Positions 25,612 through 33,506 of a DNA stretch of 64,000 nt are shown piece by piece. The notes under the pieces were generated by a model. It did not search any database. It had not been told where the DNA came from and saw nothing but the letters and a program-made list of their open reading frames with translations. Every line of letters starts with the position of its first letter. The first letter of the stretch is position 1. A program made the position numbers and the translations under genes. The DNA is from Streptomyces olivaceus (GTDB lineage: Bacteria > Actinomycetota > Actinomycetes > Streptomycetales > Streptomycetaceae): assembly GCF_000721235.1 (NCBI RefSeq), contig NZ_JOFH01000003.1, positions 267,206 to 331,205 of the forward strand, read 5' to 3'.

Positions 25612-25797
25612 TCAGCCCTTCTTCGGGCGCGGGGTCGGCGGGGAGAGCAGGAGGTTGGTACCTCCGGACTGCAGTGCGAGCGCGGCGCACTCGCGGCTGT
25701 CGCGGAAGACTCCGTCGGGCTCGGCGGGGTCGAGTGCCGCGTCGATGTCGATGTTCTCGGTGCGGACGACTTCCTCGAGCACCTCGTTGGAAGGCAT
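25612..25797 (-). CDS. 61-residue peptide, candidate RiPP precursor
   Basis: First gene of the leftward operon; AGGGAG lies 8 bp before the ATG. The N-terminal half (MPSNEVLEEVVRTENIDIDA, then ALDPAEPDGVFRDSRE) is strongly acidic like a leader. The C-terminal half begins CAALALQSGGTNLLLSPP and ends with a basic TPRPKKG. It has one Cys plus several Ser/Thr. This leader/core polarity, the size, and the position ahead of three unknown proteins and a hydrolase are what a ribosomally made modified peptide would show. No lanthipeptide, lasso, YcaO, radical-SAM or P450 enzyme is adjacent. It could instead be a small regulatory or scaffold protein. Confidence 0.7.
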   Translation of the reverse strand: MPSNEVLEEVVRTENIDIDAALDPAEPDGVFRDSRECAALALQSGGTNLLLSPPTPRPKKG

Positions 25798-25925
25798 GTC
25801 ACCATCTCCCTCTGGTAGCCAAGTGGCCTTCACGTCCAAGGGTGTCCGGTGAGTCACAAAACATGCCTTCTTTCTCAAAATTCTCAGAAGATAACTTCTT
25901 CAACTTTTCGGACGCATTGGATATA
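25798..25925 (-). promoter_or_regulatory. AT-rich control region of the peptide operon
   Basis: This 128-bp gap is markedly AT-rich against its surroundings, especially 25855-25925. It holds a direct repeat of TTCTCA at 25872-25877 and 25881-25886 (9-bp period). An inverted repeat AGAAG-ATAA-CTTCT lies at 25886-25899. GATATATCC on the minus strand near 25920 could be part of a promoter. It probably holds the promoter and an operator for the small-peptide gene; I cannot fix a -35/-10 pair. Confidence 0.5.
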
Positions 25926-26576
25926 TCAGGCAGACGTCGCCGTGTGGCGCCTGAGACGCCATACGTGATCCTCGCGGTAGCCCTCGACGCCCTCCGGCGA
26001 GGTGCTCTCCCGGCGGACGGTCTCCTTCGTTCCGACGGCCCACTCGCCCTCCGCCAGTCCCAGTTCGGCGACGACCCCGTCCAGGGTGGGGAAGACCGCG
26101 TCGAAGGGCGGCTCGGTCTGCCACGAGGGCCAGCCCGCGTGCAGGACGAGCAGCAGGGTGCCGCCGGACGCCACGGCACGCGCGGCGGCACGCAGGACCG
26201 TCTGCTGGTCGAGGGCGACCGGGGACTGCAGGTACTGGGCGCTCACCAGGTCGAACGAGCCCCCGGGGAAGGACTGTCCCAGCTCGTGCCGCTCCCAGGC
26301 GACGCGGTCGCCCACCCCCGCCCCGGCGGCGTGCGCGGCGGCCCGTTCGAGGGCGGTGGCGGAGATGTCCACGCCGGTGACCCGCCAGCCGCGCGAGGCC
26401 AGCCACACGGCGTCCGCCCCCTCGCCGCAGCCGAGGTCGAGCGCGGTGCCGGGGGCGAGACCGCTCGCCTCGCGGACCAGGAAGGTGTTGGGGCGGCCGC
26501 TCCAGACACGGCCGGTGTCGCGGTAGCGGGCTTCCCAGAACTCCGCGGCGGTTGCCGTGGCGGGCAGGTCGGTCAT
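25926..26576 (-). CDS. Class I SAM-dependent methyltransferase
   Basis: 216 residues from an ATG with AGGAGG. Rossmann-fold methyltransferase: motif I in TALDLGCGEGADAVWLASRG, acidic loop in VTGVDISATAL, motif IV region in FDLVSAQYLQSP. The class resembles small-molecule or thiol methyltransferases of the UbiE/Methyltransf_25 type common in Streptomyces. It reads in the same direction as the peptide operon and ends 128 bp before the peptide start. That gap is AT-rich and promoter-like, so co-transcription is uncertain. Substrate unknown. It could tailor the peptide product or be unrelated. Confidence 0.85.
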   Translation of the reverse strand: MTDLPATATAAEFWEARYRDTGRVWSGRPNTFLVREASGLAPGTALDLGCGEGADAVWLASRGWRVTGVDISATALERAAAHAAGAGVGDRVAWERHELGQSFPGGSFDLVSAQYLQSPVALDQQTVLRAAARAVASGGTLLLVLHAGWPSWQTEPPFDAVFPTLDGVVAELGLAEGEWAVGTKETVRRESTSPEGVEGYREDHVWRLRRHTATSA

Positions 26577-26663
26577 GACGCCTCCTGAGGTGGTCGGACG
26601 GTCTGCTCGGCGGGGCGCGCGGCGCGGCACCCCGCAGGCAGGCTGTCCCGACCGGGCGGGCGG

Positions 26664-26681
26664 CGGCAAAGTTCTTTGCCG
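26664..26681. promoter_or_regulatory. Perfect inverted repeat upstream of methyltransferase gene
   Basis: CGGCAAAG-TT-CTTTGCCG, 8-bp arms with a 2-bp centre, followed by another CGGCAAA at 26685-26691. It lies about 88-105 bp before the methyltransferase start and downstream of the MscS stop. A 2-bp loop suits a protein-binding operator better than a hairpin, but a terminator for mscS is possible. Confidence 0.45.
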
Positions 26682-26757
26682 GAGCGGCAAACCGGGCCGC
26701 CGGCAGGCCGACCCGGAAGGGGCCGTCGGCCCACCCCCTCCGAACGGTGGGGAACCG

Positions 26758-27759
26758 TCAGCCCGTCAAGGCGTCCGGCTCCGCTTCCCGGCCGTCCGTG
26801 CGCACCCACACCGTCCGCCGCGGGAAGGGGATCCCGATGCCCTCCTCGTCCAGCGCCTCCTTGACCCGGCGGCGCAGTTCGCGGGTGACGCCCCACTGCT
26901 GGAGCGGCACGGTCTTGACGGCGAGGCGCACCAGCACCCCGTCGGCGTCCAGCGACTGCACGCCCCACACCGCGGGGTCCTCCAACAGCGCGTCCGCGAA
27001 GTCCGGCTCCTCGCGCAGTGCCCGGCCGGTCGCCTCCAGGACGCGGTAGACGGTGTCGAGATCGGCGTCGTGGGCGACGGCGACGTCCAGGACGGCGCGC
27101 GCCCATTCCTGGCTGTCGTTGCGGACCCGCAGGATCTCGCCGTTGCGGATGTGCCACAGGCCGCCGTTGAGGTCGCGCACGTGGGTGAGGCGCAGGCCGA
27201 CGTGCTCGACCTCGCCGACGGCCTCGCCGAGATCGACCGAGTCGCCGACGCCGTACTGGTCCTCGACCATGATGAGCAGCCCGGACAGGTAGTCGGCGAC
27301 CAGGCTCTGCGCGCCGAAGCCGATGGCCAGGCCGACCACTCCGGCGCTGGCCAGCAGCGGGCCGAGGGCGATGCCTATCTGGTCGAGCACCATGGCCACG
27401 CCGACCATGAACAGCACGATGGTCACGGCGCTGCTGAGCACCGAGCCGATGGTACGGGCGCGCTGCTCCCGTCGCTGCCGCACCCGGGAACGGTCGCGGT
27501 GCAGGACGGCGGCGCCGCGGGCCTGCCGGCGGGGGCGGCTCCGCTCGGTCTCGCCCGCCGAGGGCTCCAGGACCCGCTGGACGACCCGGGTGATGGCCCG
27601 TTTGGCCACCGCGCGCACCACCAGCAGGATGACGACGATCACCGCGATGCGCAGGGGTATCCCGATCAGTGCCGCGGTGTGGTCGCCGGCCCAGTCCGAC
27701 CACGAGGCCGCCAGCTGGGTTGTCGTGACCGGGTCGGCCGGTGGGGAGGTGTGCGACAT
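26758..27759 (-). CDS. MscS-family small-conductance mechanosensitive channel
   Basis: 333 residues. The first long hydrophobic stretch is AALIGIPLRIAVIVVILLVV (about 31-50). Two further spans cover IGSVLSSAVTIVLFMVGVAM and the pore-lining TM3 region LLASAGVVGLAIGFGAQSLV (about 165-185) with its Gly/Ala-rich packing face. The beta domain (VGDSVDLGEAVGEVEHVGLR) and C-terminal cytoplasmic domain follow. It opens under membrane tension to release solutes on osmotic downshock. Monocistronic, with a 236-bp upstream gap before the next gene on the other strand. Confidence 0.9.
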   Translation of the reverse strand: MSHTSPPADPVTTTQLAASWSDWAGDHTAALIGIPLRIAVIVVILLVVRAVAKRAITRVVQRVLEPSAGETERSRPRRQARGAAVLHRDRSRVRQRREQRARTIGSVLSSAVTIVLFMVGVAMVLDQIGIALGPLLASAGVVGLAIGFGAQSLVADYLSGLLIMVEDQYGVGDSVDLGEAVGEVEHVGLRLTHVRDLNGGLWHIRNGEILRVRNDSQEWARAVLDVAVAHDADLDTVYRVLEATGRALREEPDFADALLEDPAVWGVQSLDADGVLVRLAVKTVPLQQWGVTRELRRRVKEALDEEGIGIPFPRRTVWVRTDGREAEPDALTG

Positions 27760-27995
27760 CGGCTCGGCTGCTCCGTTCTTCGGGGACGACGTGTCTGACG
27801 TCGCAGCCGCCTACCCACGGGCCGCCCGAACATGACGCCGGGTGTGTCGTGTCACGGCCGTGACACCCTTCCTCACTCACCCCTTATGCCGGACAGTTAC
27901 GACATCTTCACTCGGTACCGGTGCATCACCGGTCATCACCGGCGTACGCCGGGGTACCCGCACGGGGTCGTCCACAGCGGAGGAGGACCTGCGGC

Positions 27996-28295
27996 GTGAT
28001 TACCGTTGCCGTCCTGATACTGCCCGGGCTGGGTCTGCTGCTGTTCAGCATGACGTGTCTTGAGGACCGGCTGTTCGCTGATCCGGGGCCGCCCCGGCAC
28101 GCCCGGCGCGGGCATCTGCGGCTCCTGCCGGGCGGCAGGGCGCACGACGGCGCCCCCGCCTCCGCCTCGGCCCCCGCCTCCGCCTCCGCCTCCGCCTCCG
28201 CGTCCGACGCCGAGCCCGTCGACGCCGTTTCCGCCTCCGCTCCCGCCCCCGCCCTCGACTCCGAGACCGCGTCGGCGCGTCGGGACGCCGCCTGA
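27996..28295 (+). CDS. Small single-span membrane protein with Ala/Ser repeat tail
   Basis: 99 residues from a GTG with a strong GGAGGAGG site. The N-terminus ITVAVLILPGLGLLLFSMTC forms one membrane span. CLEDRLF and a basic patch (PRHARRGHLRLLPGGRAH) follow, then a low-complexity tail SASAPASASASASASD encoded by repeats of GCCTCC (about 28156-28215). The membrane part resembles short conserved Streptomyces proteins of unknown role; the repeat tail is probably variable in length between strains. Function unknown. Confidence 0.65.
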   Translation: MITVAVLILPGLGLLLFSMTCLEDRLFADPGPPRHARRGHLRLLPGGRAHDGAPASASAPASASASASASDAEPVDAVSASAPAPALDSETASARRDAA

Positions 28296-28448
28296 GGTCC
28301 TGTCACGTCGCCGGCGCGCGCCGGCGGACCCCGCCGCGCGGGCGCGCGCTCCTACCGGCGATGCTGTCCTGAGCAGGACGACGCCGGCCGGCTCGGACGA
28401 GAAGACACGGGCCGCACGGCAACGGGCACGGACGCAGGGAGAGACGGG

Positions 28449-28895
28449 ATGGACGGCGGCGGGCAGGGACACCTCGCGGGAGACCGGGACGCGGACGACG
28501 ACTTCGTCGGGTTCTGGCAGGAGCGCCGGGTGTGCTTCCTGTCGACGCCGCGCGCCGACGGCAGCCCGCACCTGGTTCCGGTCGGGGTGACGTACGACCA
28601 CGCGAGCCGCACGGCACGGGTCATCACGAGCCGCGGTACCGCGAAGGCGCGCAACGTGACGCGGGCCGGGCGGTCCGTGGTCGCCGTGGGCCAGGTGGAC
28701 GGCAGGCGCTGGTCCACCCTGGAGGGCGTCGCGACCGTGCGGGAGGACGCCGAAGCGGTCCGCGACGCGGAGGCCCGGTACGCGGCCCGCTACCGGCAGC
28801 CCCGCGCGAACCCCGAACGGGTCGTCGTCGAGATCGCGGTACGGCGGTTCCTCGGCACCGTGCGGCCCGGCGGCGCGGGGCGCCCGGGCGCGTGA
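28449..28895 (+). CDS. PNPOx-like F420/FMN-dependent oxidoreductase family protein
   Basis: 148 residues, split-barrel flavin-binding fold. FVGFWQERRVCFLSTPRADG and PHLVPVGVTYD open the barrel. ITSRGTAKARNVTRAGRSVV and DGRRWSTLEGVATVREDAEA follow, with ARYAARYRQP near the end. This pattern is that of the F420-dependent TIGR03618-like (FDOR-B) proteins of actinobacteria rather than true PdxH. It may reduce small molecules using F420H2 or bind flavin. AGGGAGA precedes the ATG. It is followed closely by the convergent transporter gene stop (23 bp). Confidence 0.82.
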   Translation: MDGGGQGHLAGDRDADDDFVGFWQERRVCFLSTPRADGSPHLVPVGVTYDHASRTARVITSRGTAKARNVTRAGRSVVAVGQVDGRRWSTLEGVATVREDAEAVRDAEARYAARYRQPRANPERVVVEIAVRRFLGTVRPGGAGRPGA

Positions 28896-28918
28896 ACCCC
28901 GGCGGGACCGGGCGCGGG

Positions 28919-31009
28919 TCACTCCCCCGCCCGACTCCGCCGGCCCAGCCGCCCCGGCCACCAGGTGACGGCGCCGATGTCCCGCGCGAGGGCCGGGACC
29001 AGCAGCGAGCGCACCACCAGCGTGTCCAGCAGGACGCCGAAGGCCACGATGAAGGCGATCTGCACCAGGAAGGCCAGCGGGATGACCCCGAGGGCGGCGA
29101 AGGTCGCGGCGAGGACCACTCCGGCCGAGGTGATGACGCCCCCGGTGGCCGTCAGTCCGCGCAGGATGCCCTCCCGGACCCCGTGGTGCAGCGACTCCTG
29201 CCGCACCCGCGACATGAGGAAGATGTTGTAGTCCACGCCCAGGGCCACCAGGAAGACGAACCCGTACAGCGGTACGGAGGCGTCGGTGCCGCTGAAGCCG
29301 AAGACGTGGGTGAAGACCAGGGCCGAGACGCCCAGGGTGGCCAGGAAGTTCAGGGCCACCGTCGCCACCAGCAGCACGGGCATCAGCAGGGAGCGCAGCA
29401 GGGCGATGAGAATGACCAGGATGATGGCCAGCACCACCGGCACGATGAGGGCGCGGTCGTCCTCGGCGGTGCGCTGCGTGTCGTACTGCTGGGCGGTGTA
29501 GCCGCCGACCAGGGCGTCCGCGCCGGGCACGTCGTGGACGGCGGTCCTGAGGCGGGCCACCGCGCTCTTGGCGGCGTCGCTGTCCGCGGACGCCCGGAGC
29601 GTCGCATCGATCCGTACCCGCCCGTCGACCACCTTGGGTTCACCGCCGCCGGGGCGCCCCGAGTCGCCCACCGGGGCGGCGGAGTCGACGCCCCGGGTGC
29701 CGCGGGCGGCCGCGAGGACCGGGTCGAGCCGGTCGGCCGCGGCGACGATCACGACCGGGTTGCCGGAACCGCCGGGGAAGTGCCGGGCCAGGGTCTGCTG
29801 GGCGGCGACCGACGGGGTGTCGTTCACGAAGATCTCGTCCAGGGGCACGCCTTTGGAGTTCAGGGTCGGCGCGAAGGCGGCGCAGGCGAGGAGCGCGGCA
29901 AGCGAGATGGCCCAGATGCGGCGCGGCGCCCGGTCCACGAGTGCGGCGATGCGGTGCCACAGCGGGTGCCCTGCCTCCGGGTCGCCGCCGCGGACCGGCT
30001 TGGCCGGCCAGTAGGCGGCCCGGCCGAGCAGGACCAGGACGGCGGGCAGGAAGGTGAGCGTGCTCAGTACGGCGCAGACGATGCCGATGGCGCCGACGGG
30101 TCCGAGCGCCCGGTTGTTGGTGAGGTCGCTCAGGAGCAGCGCGAGGAGCCCGAGGGCGACGGTGGCCGCGCTGGCGACGACGGCGCCCCAGGAGGCGCGC
30201 AGGGCGGCGCGGACGGCGCCGAAGCGGTCGGGGTGCCGGGCGAGTTCCTCGCGGAAGCGGGCGGTGAGCAGCAGCGCGTAGTCGGTGGCGGCGCCGATGA
30301 CCAGGATGGAGAGGATGCCCTGGACCTGGCCGTCGACGCGTACGACGTCGCGTTCCGCGAGCGCGTAGACGATCGCGCAGGCCAGGCCGAGGGCGAAGAC
30401 GGCACCGAGGATGATGACCACCGGCAGCAGCACGCTGCGGTAGACGAGCAGCAGGATCACCAGCACGGTGACCAGCGCGACGCCCAGCAGCAGTCCGTCG
30501 ATGCCCGAGAAGGCGTCGGAGAGGTCGGCCTGGGACGCCGCGGGTCCGGCCAACTGCGCCCGGGTGCCGGAGACCTCGTCGGCGGCGTCGGCGATCCGCT
30601 CCAGCGTGGCGGGCAGGGCGTCGCCAAGATCGGACTCGACCTGGACGACGGCTTGCAGCGCCTCGCCGTCCTCGGAGGGCAGCGCGGGCGACGCCCGCCC
30701 CACGAGGCCGGGCGTGCCCGCCAGAGAGGCGAGGGAGCGGGTGGCCTCGGCCCGGTGGCCCGTGACGGAGCCGCCGCCGTCGGCGGTCCACACGACGATC
30801 ACCGGAAGCGTCTCGTCCTGCTGGAAGGCCTCCTGGGCGTCGGTGACGCGGGTGGACTCCGCGCTCTGCGGCAGGAAGGCGGCCCGGTCGTTGGTGGCAA
30901 CGTCGCCCAGCTTGCCGGCGTAGGGGCCGAGGGCGCCGCCGATGCCGAGCCAGACCAGGAGCAGGAGGGCGGGGACGAGCCAGCGGGCCCGTCGCGTGGG
31001 GGTGGACAT
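28919..31009 (-). CDS. MMPL/RND-family membrane transporter
   Basis: 696 residues, typical actinobacterial MMPL. TM1 is RARWLVPALLLLVWLGIG, followed by an extracellular loop (about 35-165). A bundle of about five spans (ALVTVLVILLLVYRSVLLPV, ILVIGAATDYALLLTARFRE) has the conserved GxxxDY segment. A second loop and second bundle (FLVALGVDYNIFLMSRVRQE) complete the fold. The Asp-Tyr pairs in TM4 and TM10 carry the proton relay. It exports lipids, drugs or pigments. The MarR gene lies 166 bp upstream in the same direction, with an AT-rich palindrome between them, so MarR probably represses it. Confidence 0.92.
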   Translation of the reverse strand: MSTPTRRARWLVPALLLLVWLGIGGALGPYAGKLGDVATNDRAAFLPQSAESTRVTDAQEAFQQDETLPVIVVWTADGGGSVTGHRAEATRSLASLAGTPGLVGRASPALPSEDGEALQAVVQVESDLGDALPATLERIADAADEVSGTRAQLAGPAASQADLSDAFSGIDGLLLGVALVTVLVILLLVYRSVLLPVVIILGAVFALGLACAIVYALAERDVVRVDGQVQGILSILVIGAATDYALLLTARFREELARHPDRFGAVRAALRASWGAVVASAATVALGLLALLLSDLTNNRALGPVGAIGIVCAVLSTLTFLPAVLVLLGRAAYWPAKPVRGGDPEAGHPLWHRIAALVDRAPRRIWAISLAALLACAAFAPTLNSKGVPLDEIFVNDTPSVAAQQTLARHFPGGSGNPVVIVAAADRLDPVLAAARGTRGVDSAAPVGDSGRPGGGEPKVVDGRVRIDATLRASADSDAAKSAVARLRTAVHDVPGADALVGGYTAQQYDTQRTAEDDRALIVPVVLAIILVILIALLRSLLMPVLLVATVALNFLATLGVSALVFTHVFGFSGTDASVPLYGFVFLVALGVDYNIFLMSRVRQESLHHGVREGILRGLTATGGVITSAGVVLAATFAALGVIPLAFLVQIAFIVAFGVLLDTLVVRSLLVPALARDIGAVTWWPGRLGRRSRAGE

Positions 31010-31071
31010 CGGCGCGGCACTCCAGGGCTTCGACGGACGGGCGGTGCGGAAGTCACTCGATCATAAACAAT

Positions 31072-31094
31072 CTCAATGATTAAATTACTTTGAG
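31072..31094. promoter_or_regulatory. Candidate MarR operator upstream of the MMPL gene
   Basis: An imperfect palindrome with CTCAA and TTGAG arms around an AT-rich centre (TGATTAAATTACT) lies in the only AT-rich patch between the MarR and MMPL genes. MarR proteins favour such AT-rich palindromes. It is 63-85 bp upstream of the transporter start. Confidence 0.5.
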
Positions 31095-31175
31095 GCCTCG
31101 TGACACTCCGGACACACCGACTACTGCCCCGGTCGCTCCTCCGGATGCGGCTCGGCGGCGGGCAATCGGGACCGA

Positions 31176-31697
31176 TCAGGCGGGAGACCGGCGGTCGTCG
31201 TCCGACCGCACCGAGCGCAGTTCCTCGTTCATGGCCGTCAGGAACCGGATGACGACCGCCAGTTCGTCCTCGTCGAAGCGGGCGCGGGTGGCGGCGGCGG
31301 CCTCGGCCAGCGGACGGAAGTACGTCCGGGCCGCTTCCCGGGCCTCGGGCACGTAGTGCAGGTGCACGACGCGCCGGTCGGCGCTCTCCCGCACCCGGCG
31401 CACGTGCCCCGCCCGCTCCAGCCGGTCCACGCAGGCCGTCACCGCGCCCGAGGTCAGTCCCAGGTGGTCGCGCAGCCGGCCGGGTGTCATGGGCTCGCGC
31501 GCGTCCAGGATCGCGGCGAGCGCCTGGACGTCGGTGGCGTGCAGTCCTCGGGTGCCCGCGAAGCTGTGCACGAGGCGGTTGACCTCGCCGTTCATCCGCC
31601 TGAGCCCGGCCGCGAGCACGTGCAGGTCGCTCGGCCCGTTCCCCGGCCCGTTCCCCCGCTCGTGCCCGTGCTGTCCGCGCTGGTTCGCTGTCGCCAC
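31176..31697 (-). CDS. MarR-family transcriptional regulator
   Basis: 173 residues from a GTG at 31697. Winged-helix core: VQALAAILDAREPMTPGRLR, DHLGLTSGAVTACVDRLERA and GHVRRVRESADRRVVHLHYV, the last being the wing with the conserved DRR. A C-terminal helix follows, FLTAMNEELRSVRSDDDR. There is no clear ribosome site. A -10-like TATACG about 8 bp upstream of the GTG suggests a leaderless transcript. The likely target is the MMPL exporter gene downstream, induced by exported or toxic ligands. Confidence 0.88.
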   Translation of the reverse strand: MATANQRGQHGHERGNGPGNGPSDLHVLAAGLRRMNGEVNRLVHSFAGTRGLHATDVQALAAILDAREPMTPGRLRDHLGLTSGAVTACVDRLERAGHVRRVRESADRRVVHLHYVPEAREAARTYFRPLAEAAAATRARFDEDELAVVIRFLTAMNEELRSVRSDDDRRSPA

Positions 31698-31802
31698 GTG
31701 ATCAGCGTATAGAAGGGTCAACCCTGGCCGGGGCACGGCCACCGTGGCCCTCTTCGGGGAAGGGGTCACGGTGACGGCTGACGACCAGAGCGACGGAGTT
31801 CC

Positions 31803-33353
31803 ATGAGCCAGGCAAGCGAAGGACACGACCGGGTGGACGGCGACGGTGCGGGCACGGGACTGCGCTGCCTGGTCACCGGGGCCACCGGATACATCGGGGG
31901 CCGGCTCGTGCCCGAACTGCTCGACGCCGGGCACCGGGTGCGGTGCCTGGCCCGTTCCCCGCACAAGCTGCGCGACCATCCGTGGGCCGGGCGGGCCGAG
32001 GTGGTGCGGGGCGACGTCACCGACGCCGACTCGGTGGCGCGGGCGCTGGAGGGGGTGGACGTCGCCTACTACCTGGTGCACGCGCTGGGCAGCGGCGACG
32101 ACTTCGAGGAGACCGACCGGCGGGCGGCCCGCACCTTCGCCGAGCGGGCCGAGGCGGCCGGAGTGCGGCGCATCGTCTACCTGGGCGGCCTGACGCCGTC
32201 CGGCGTGCCGGAGCGGGACCTCTCGCCGCACCTGCGCTCCCGCGCCGAGGTCGGCCGCATCCTGCTGGCGTCCGGCGTGCCCACGACGGTGCTGCGCGCG
32301 GCGATCGTGATCGGCTCCGGGTCGGCGTCCTTCGAGATGCTGCGCTACCTCACCGAGCGGCTGCCGGTGATGGTGACGCCCAGCTGGGTCCACACCCGCG
32401 TCCAGCCGGTCGCCGTACGGGACGTGCTGCGGGCGCTCACCGGCAGCGCGACCATGCCGCCCGAGGTGTCCCGGGCCTTCGACGTCGGCGGTCCCGACGT
32501 CCTCACGTACCGGGAGATGATGGCCCGCTACGCCCAGGTCGCCGAGCTGCCGCGGCGCCTGATCCTGCCCGTCCCGATGCTGTCGCCCGGCCTGTCCAGC
32601 CACTGGGTCGGGCTGGTCACGCCGGTCCCGGCGGCCATCGCGCGGCCGCTCACCGAGTCGCTGCGGCACGAGGTGGTCTGCCGCGAGAACGACATCGTCC
32701 GGTACGTGCCGCCACCGCCGGGATACCCGCTCGGCTTCGACGAGGCGCTGCGGCTGGCGCTGCAACGGGTGCGGGAGGCCCGGGTCACCACCCGCTGGTC
32801 GTCCGCGTCCGTGCCGGGCGCGCCCAGCGACCCGCTGCCCACCGACCCCGACTGGGCGGGCGGCAGCCTCTACACCGACCACCGCGTGCTGACCGTCGAC
32901 GCGCCGCCCGAGGCGCTGTGGCGGGTCGTCGAGGGCATCGGCGGCGACAACGGCTGGTACTCCTTCCCGCTCGCCTGGGCGGTACGGGGCTGGCTGGACC
33001 GGCTGGCCGGCGGGGTGGGCCTGCGCCGCGGGCGCCGGGACGCCGCGCGGCTGCGGGTCGGCGACTCGCTCGACTTCTGGCGGGTGGAGGAGATCGTGCC
33101 GGGCCGGCTGCTGCGGCTGCGCGCCGAGATGCGGCTGCCGGGGCTCGCCTGGCTGGAGATGTACGCCGAGACGGACGACGCCGGGCGGACCCGGTACCGG
33201 CAGCGGGCGCTGTTCCATCCGCGCGGGCTGGCGGGCCAGGCGTACTGGTGGAGCGTGTGGCCCTTCCACGCCGTGGTCTTCGGCGGCATGGCCCGCAACA
33301 TCGCCCGCGCCGCGGCCCGCGCCTCCGCACCGGCCGACGCGCCCGCCCCCTGA
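31803..33353 (+). CDS. SDR-family NAD(P)-binding protein fused to DUF2867
   Basis: 516 residues in two parts. The N-terminal half is an atypical SDR/NmrA-like domain with the nucleotide-binding LVTGATGYIGGRLVPELL (about 23-40) and RCLARSP; the family's usual catalytic Tyr-Lys pair is not evident. From about 355 a DUF2867 domain follows (TDHRVLTVDAPPEALWRVVE, GWYSFPLAWAVRGWLDRL, FWRVEEIVPGRLLRLRAEMR). This fusion is common in actinobacteria and often sits beside a photolyase gene, as here (153 bp). The substrate is unknown; a redox role linked to light or oxidative stress is an inference from context. Confidence 0.87.
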   Translation: MSQASEGHDRVDGDGAGTGLRCLVTGATGYIGGRLVPELLDAGHRVRCLARSPHKLRDHPWAGRAEVVRGDVTDADSVARALEGVDVAYYLVHALGSGDDFEETDRRAARTFAERAEAAGVRRIVYLGGLTPSGVPERDLSPHLRSRAEVGRILLASGVPTTVLRAAIVIGSGSASFEMLRYLTERLPVMVTPSWVHTRVQPVAVRDVLRALTGSATMPPEVSRAFDVGGPDVLTYREMMARYAQVAELPRRLILPVPMLSPGLSSHWVGLVTPVPAAIARPLTESLRHEVVCRENDIVRYVPPPPGYPLGFDEALRLALQRVREARVTTRWSSASVPGAPSDPLPTDPDWAGGSLYTDHRVLTVDAPPEALWRVVEGIGGDNGWYSFPLAWAVRGWLDRLAGGVGLRRGRRDAARLRVGDSLDFWRVEEIVPGRLLRLRAEMRLPGLAWLEMYAETDDAGRTRYRQRALFHPRGLAGQAYWWSVWPFHAVVFGGMARNIARAAARASAPADAPAP

Positions 33354-33506
33354 CCCGGCCCGCAGTCGCGTGCGTCCCGGGCCGGCACGGTTGTCCGTCG
33401 TCGCTGAGCACCGCGTTGCGAGGGGTGTCGGGCGTCCCCGCGCGTCCCCGGCCCGGGCGGCCGTCCCTCCGGTAGCGTCGCCCGACACCCCCGCGCGAGG
33501 AGTCAC

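Noticed and set aside
25798..25878. 27-codon N-terminal extension of the small peptide to an upstream TTG
   Set aside because: The extension lies in the AT-rich promoter-like patch, contains rare codons, and lacks a ribosome site; the internal ATG has AGGGAG.
28156..28215. GCCTCC hexamer repeats as a possible minisatellite element
   Set aside because: They are explained by the Ala/Ser tail of the small membrane protein; kept only as part of that gene.
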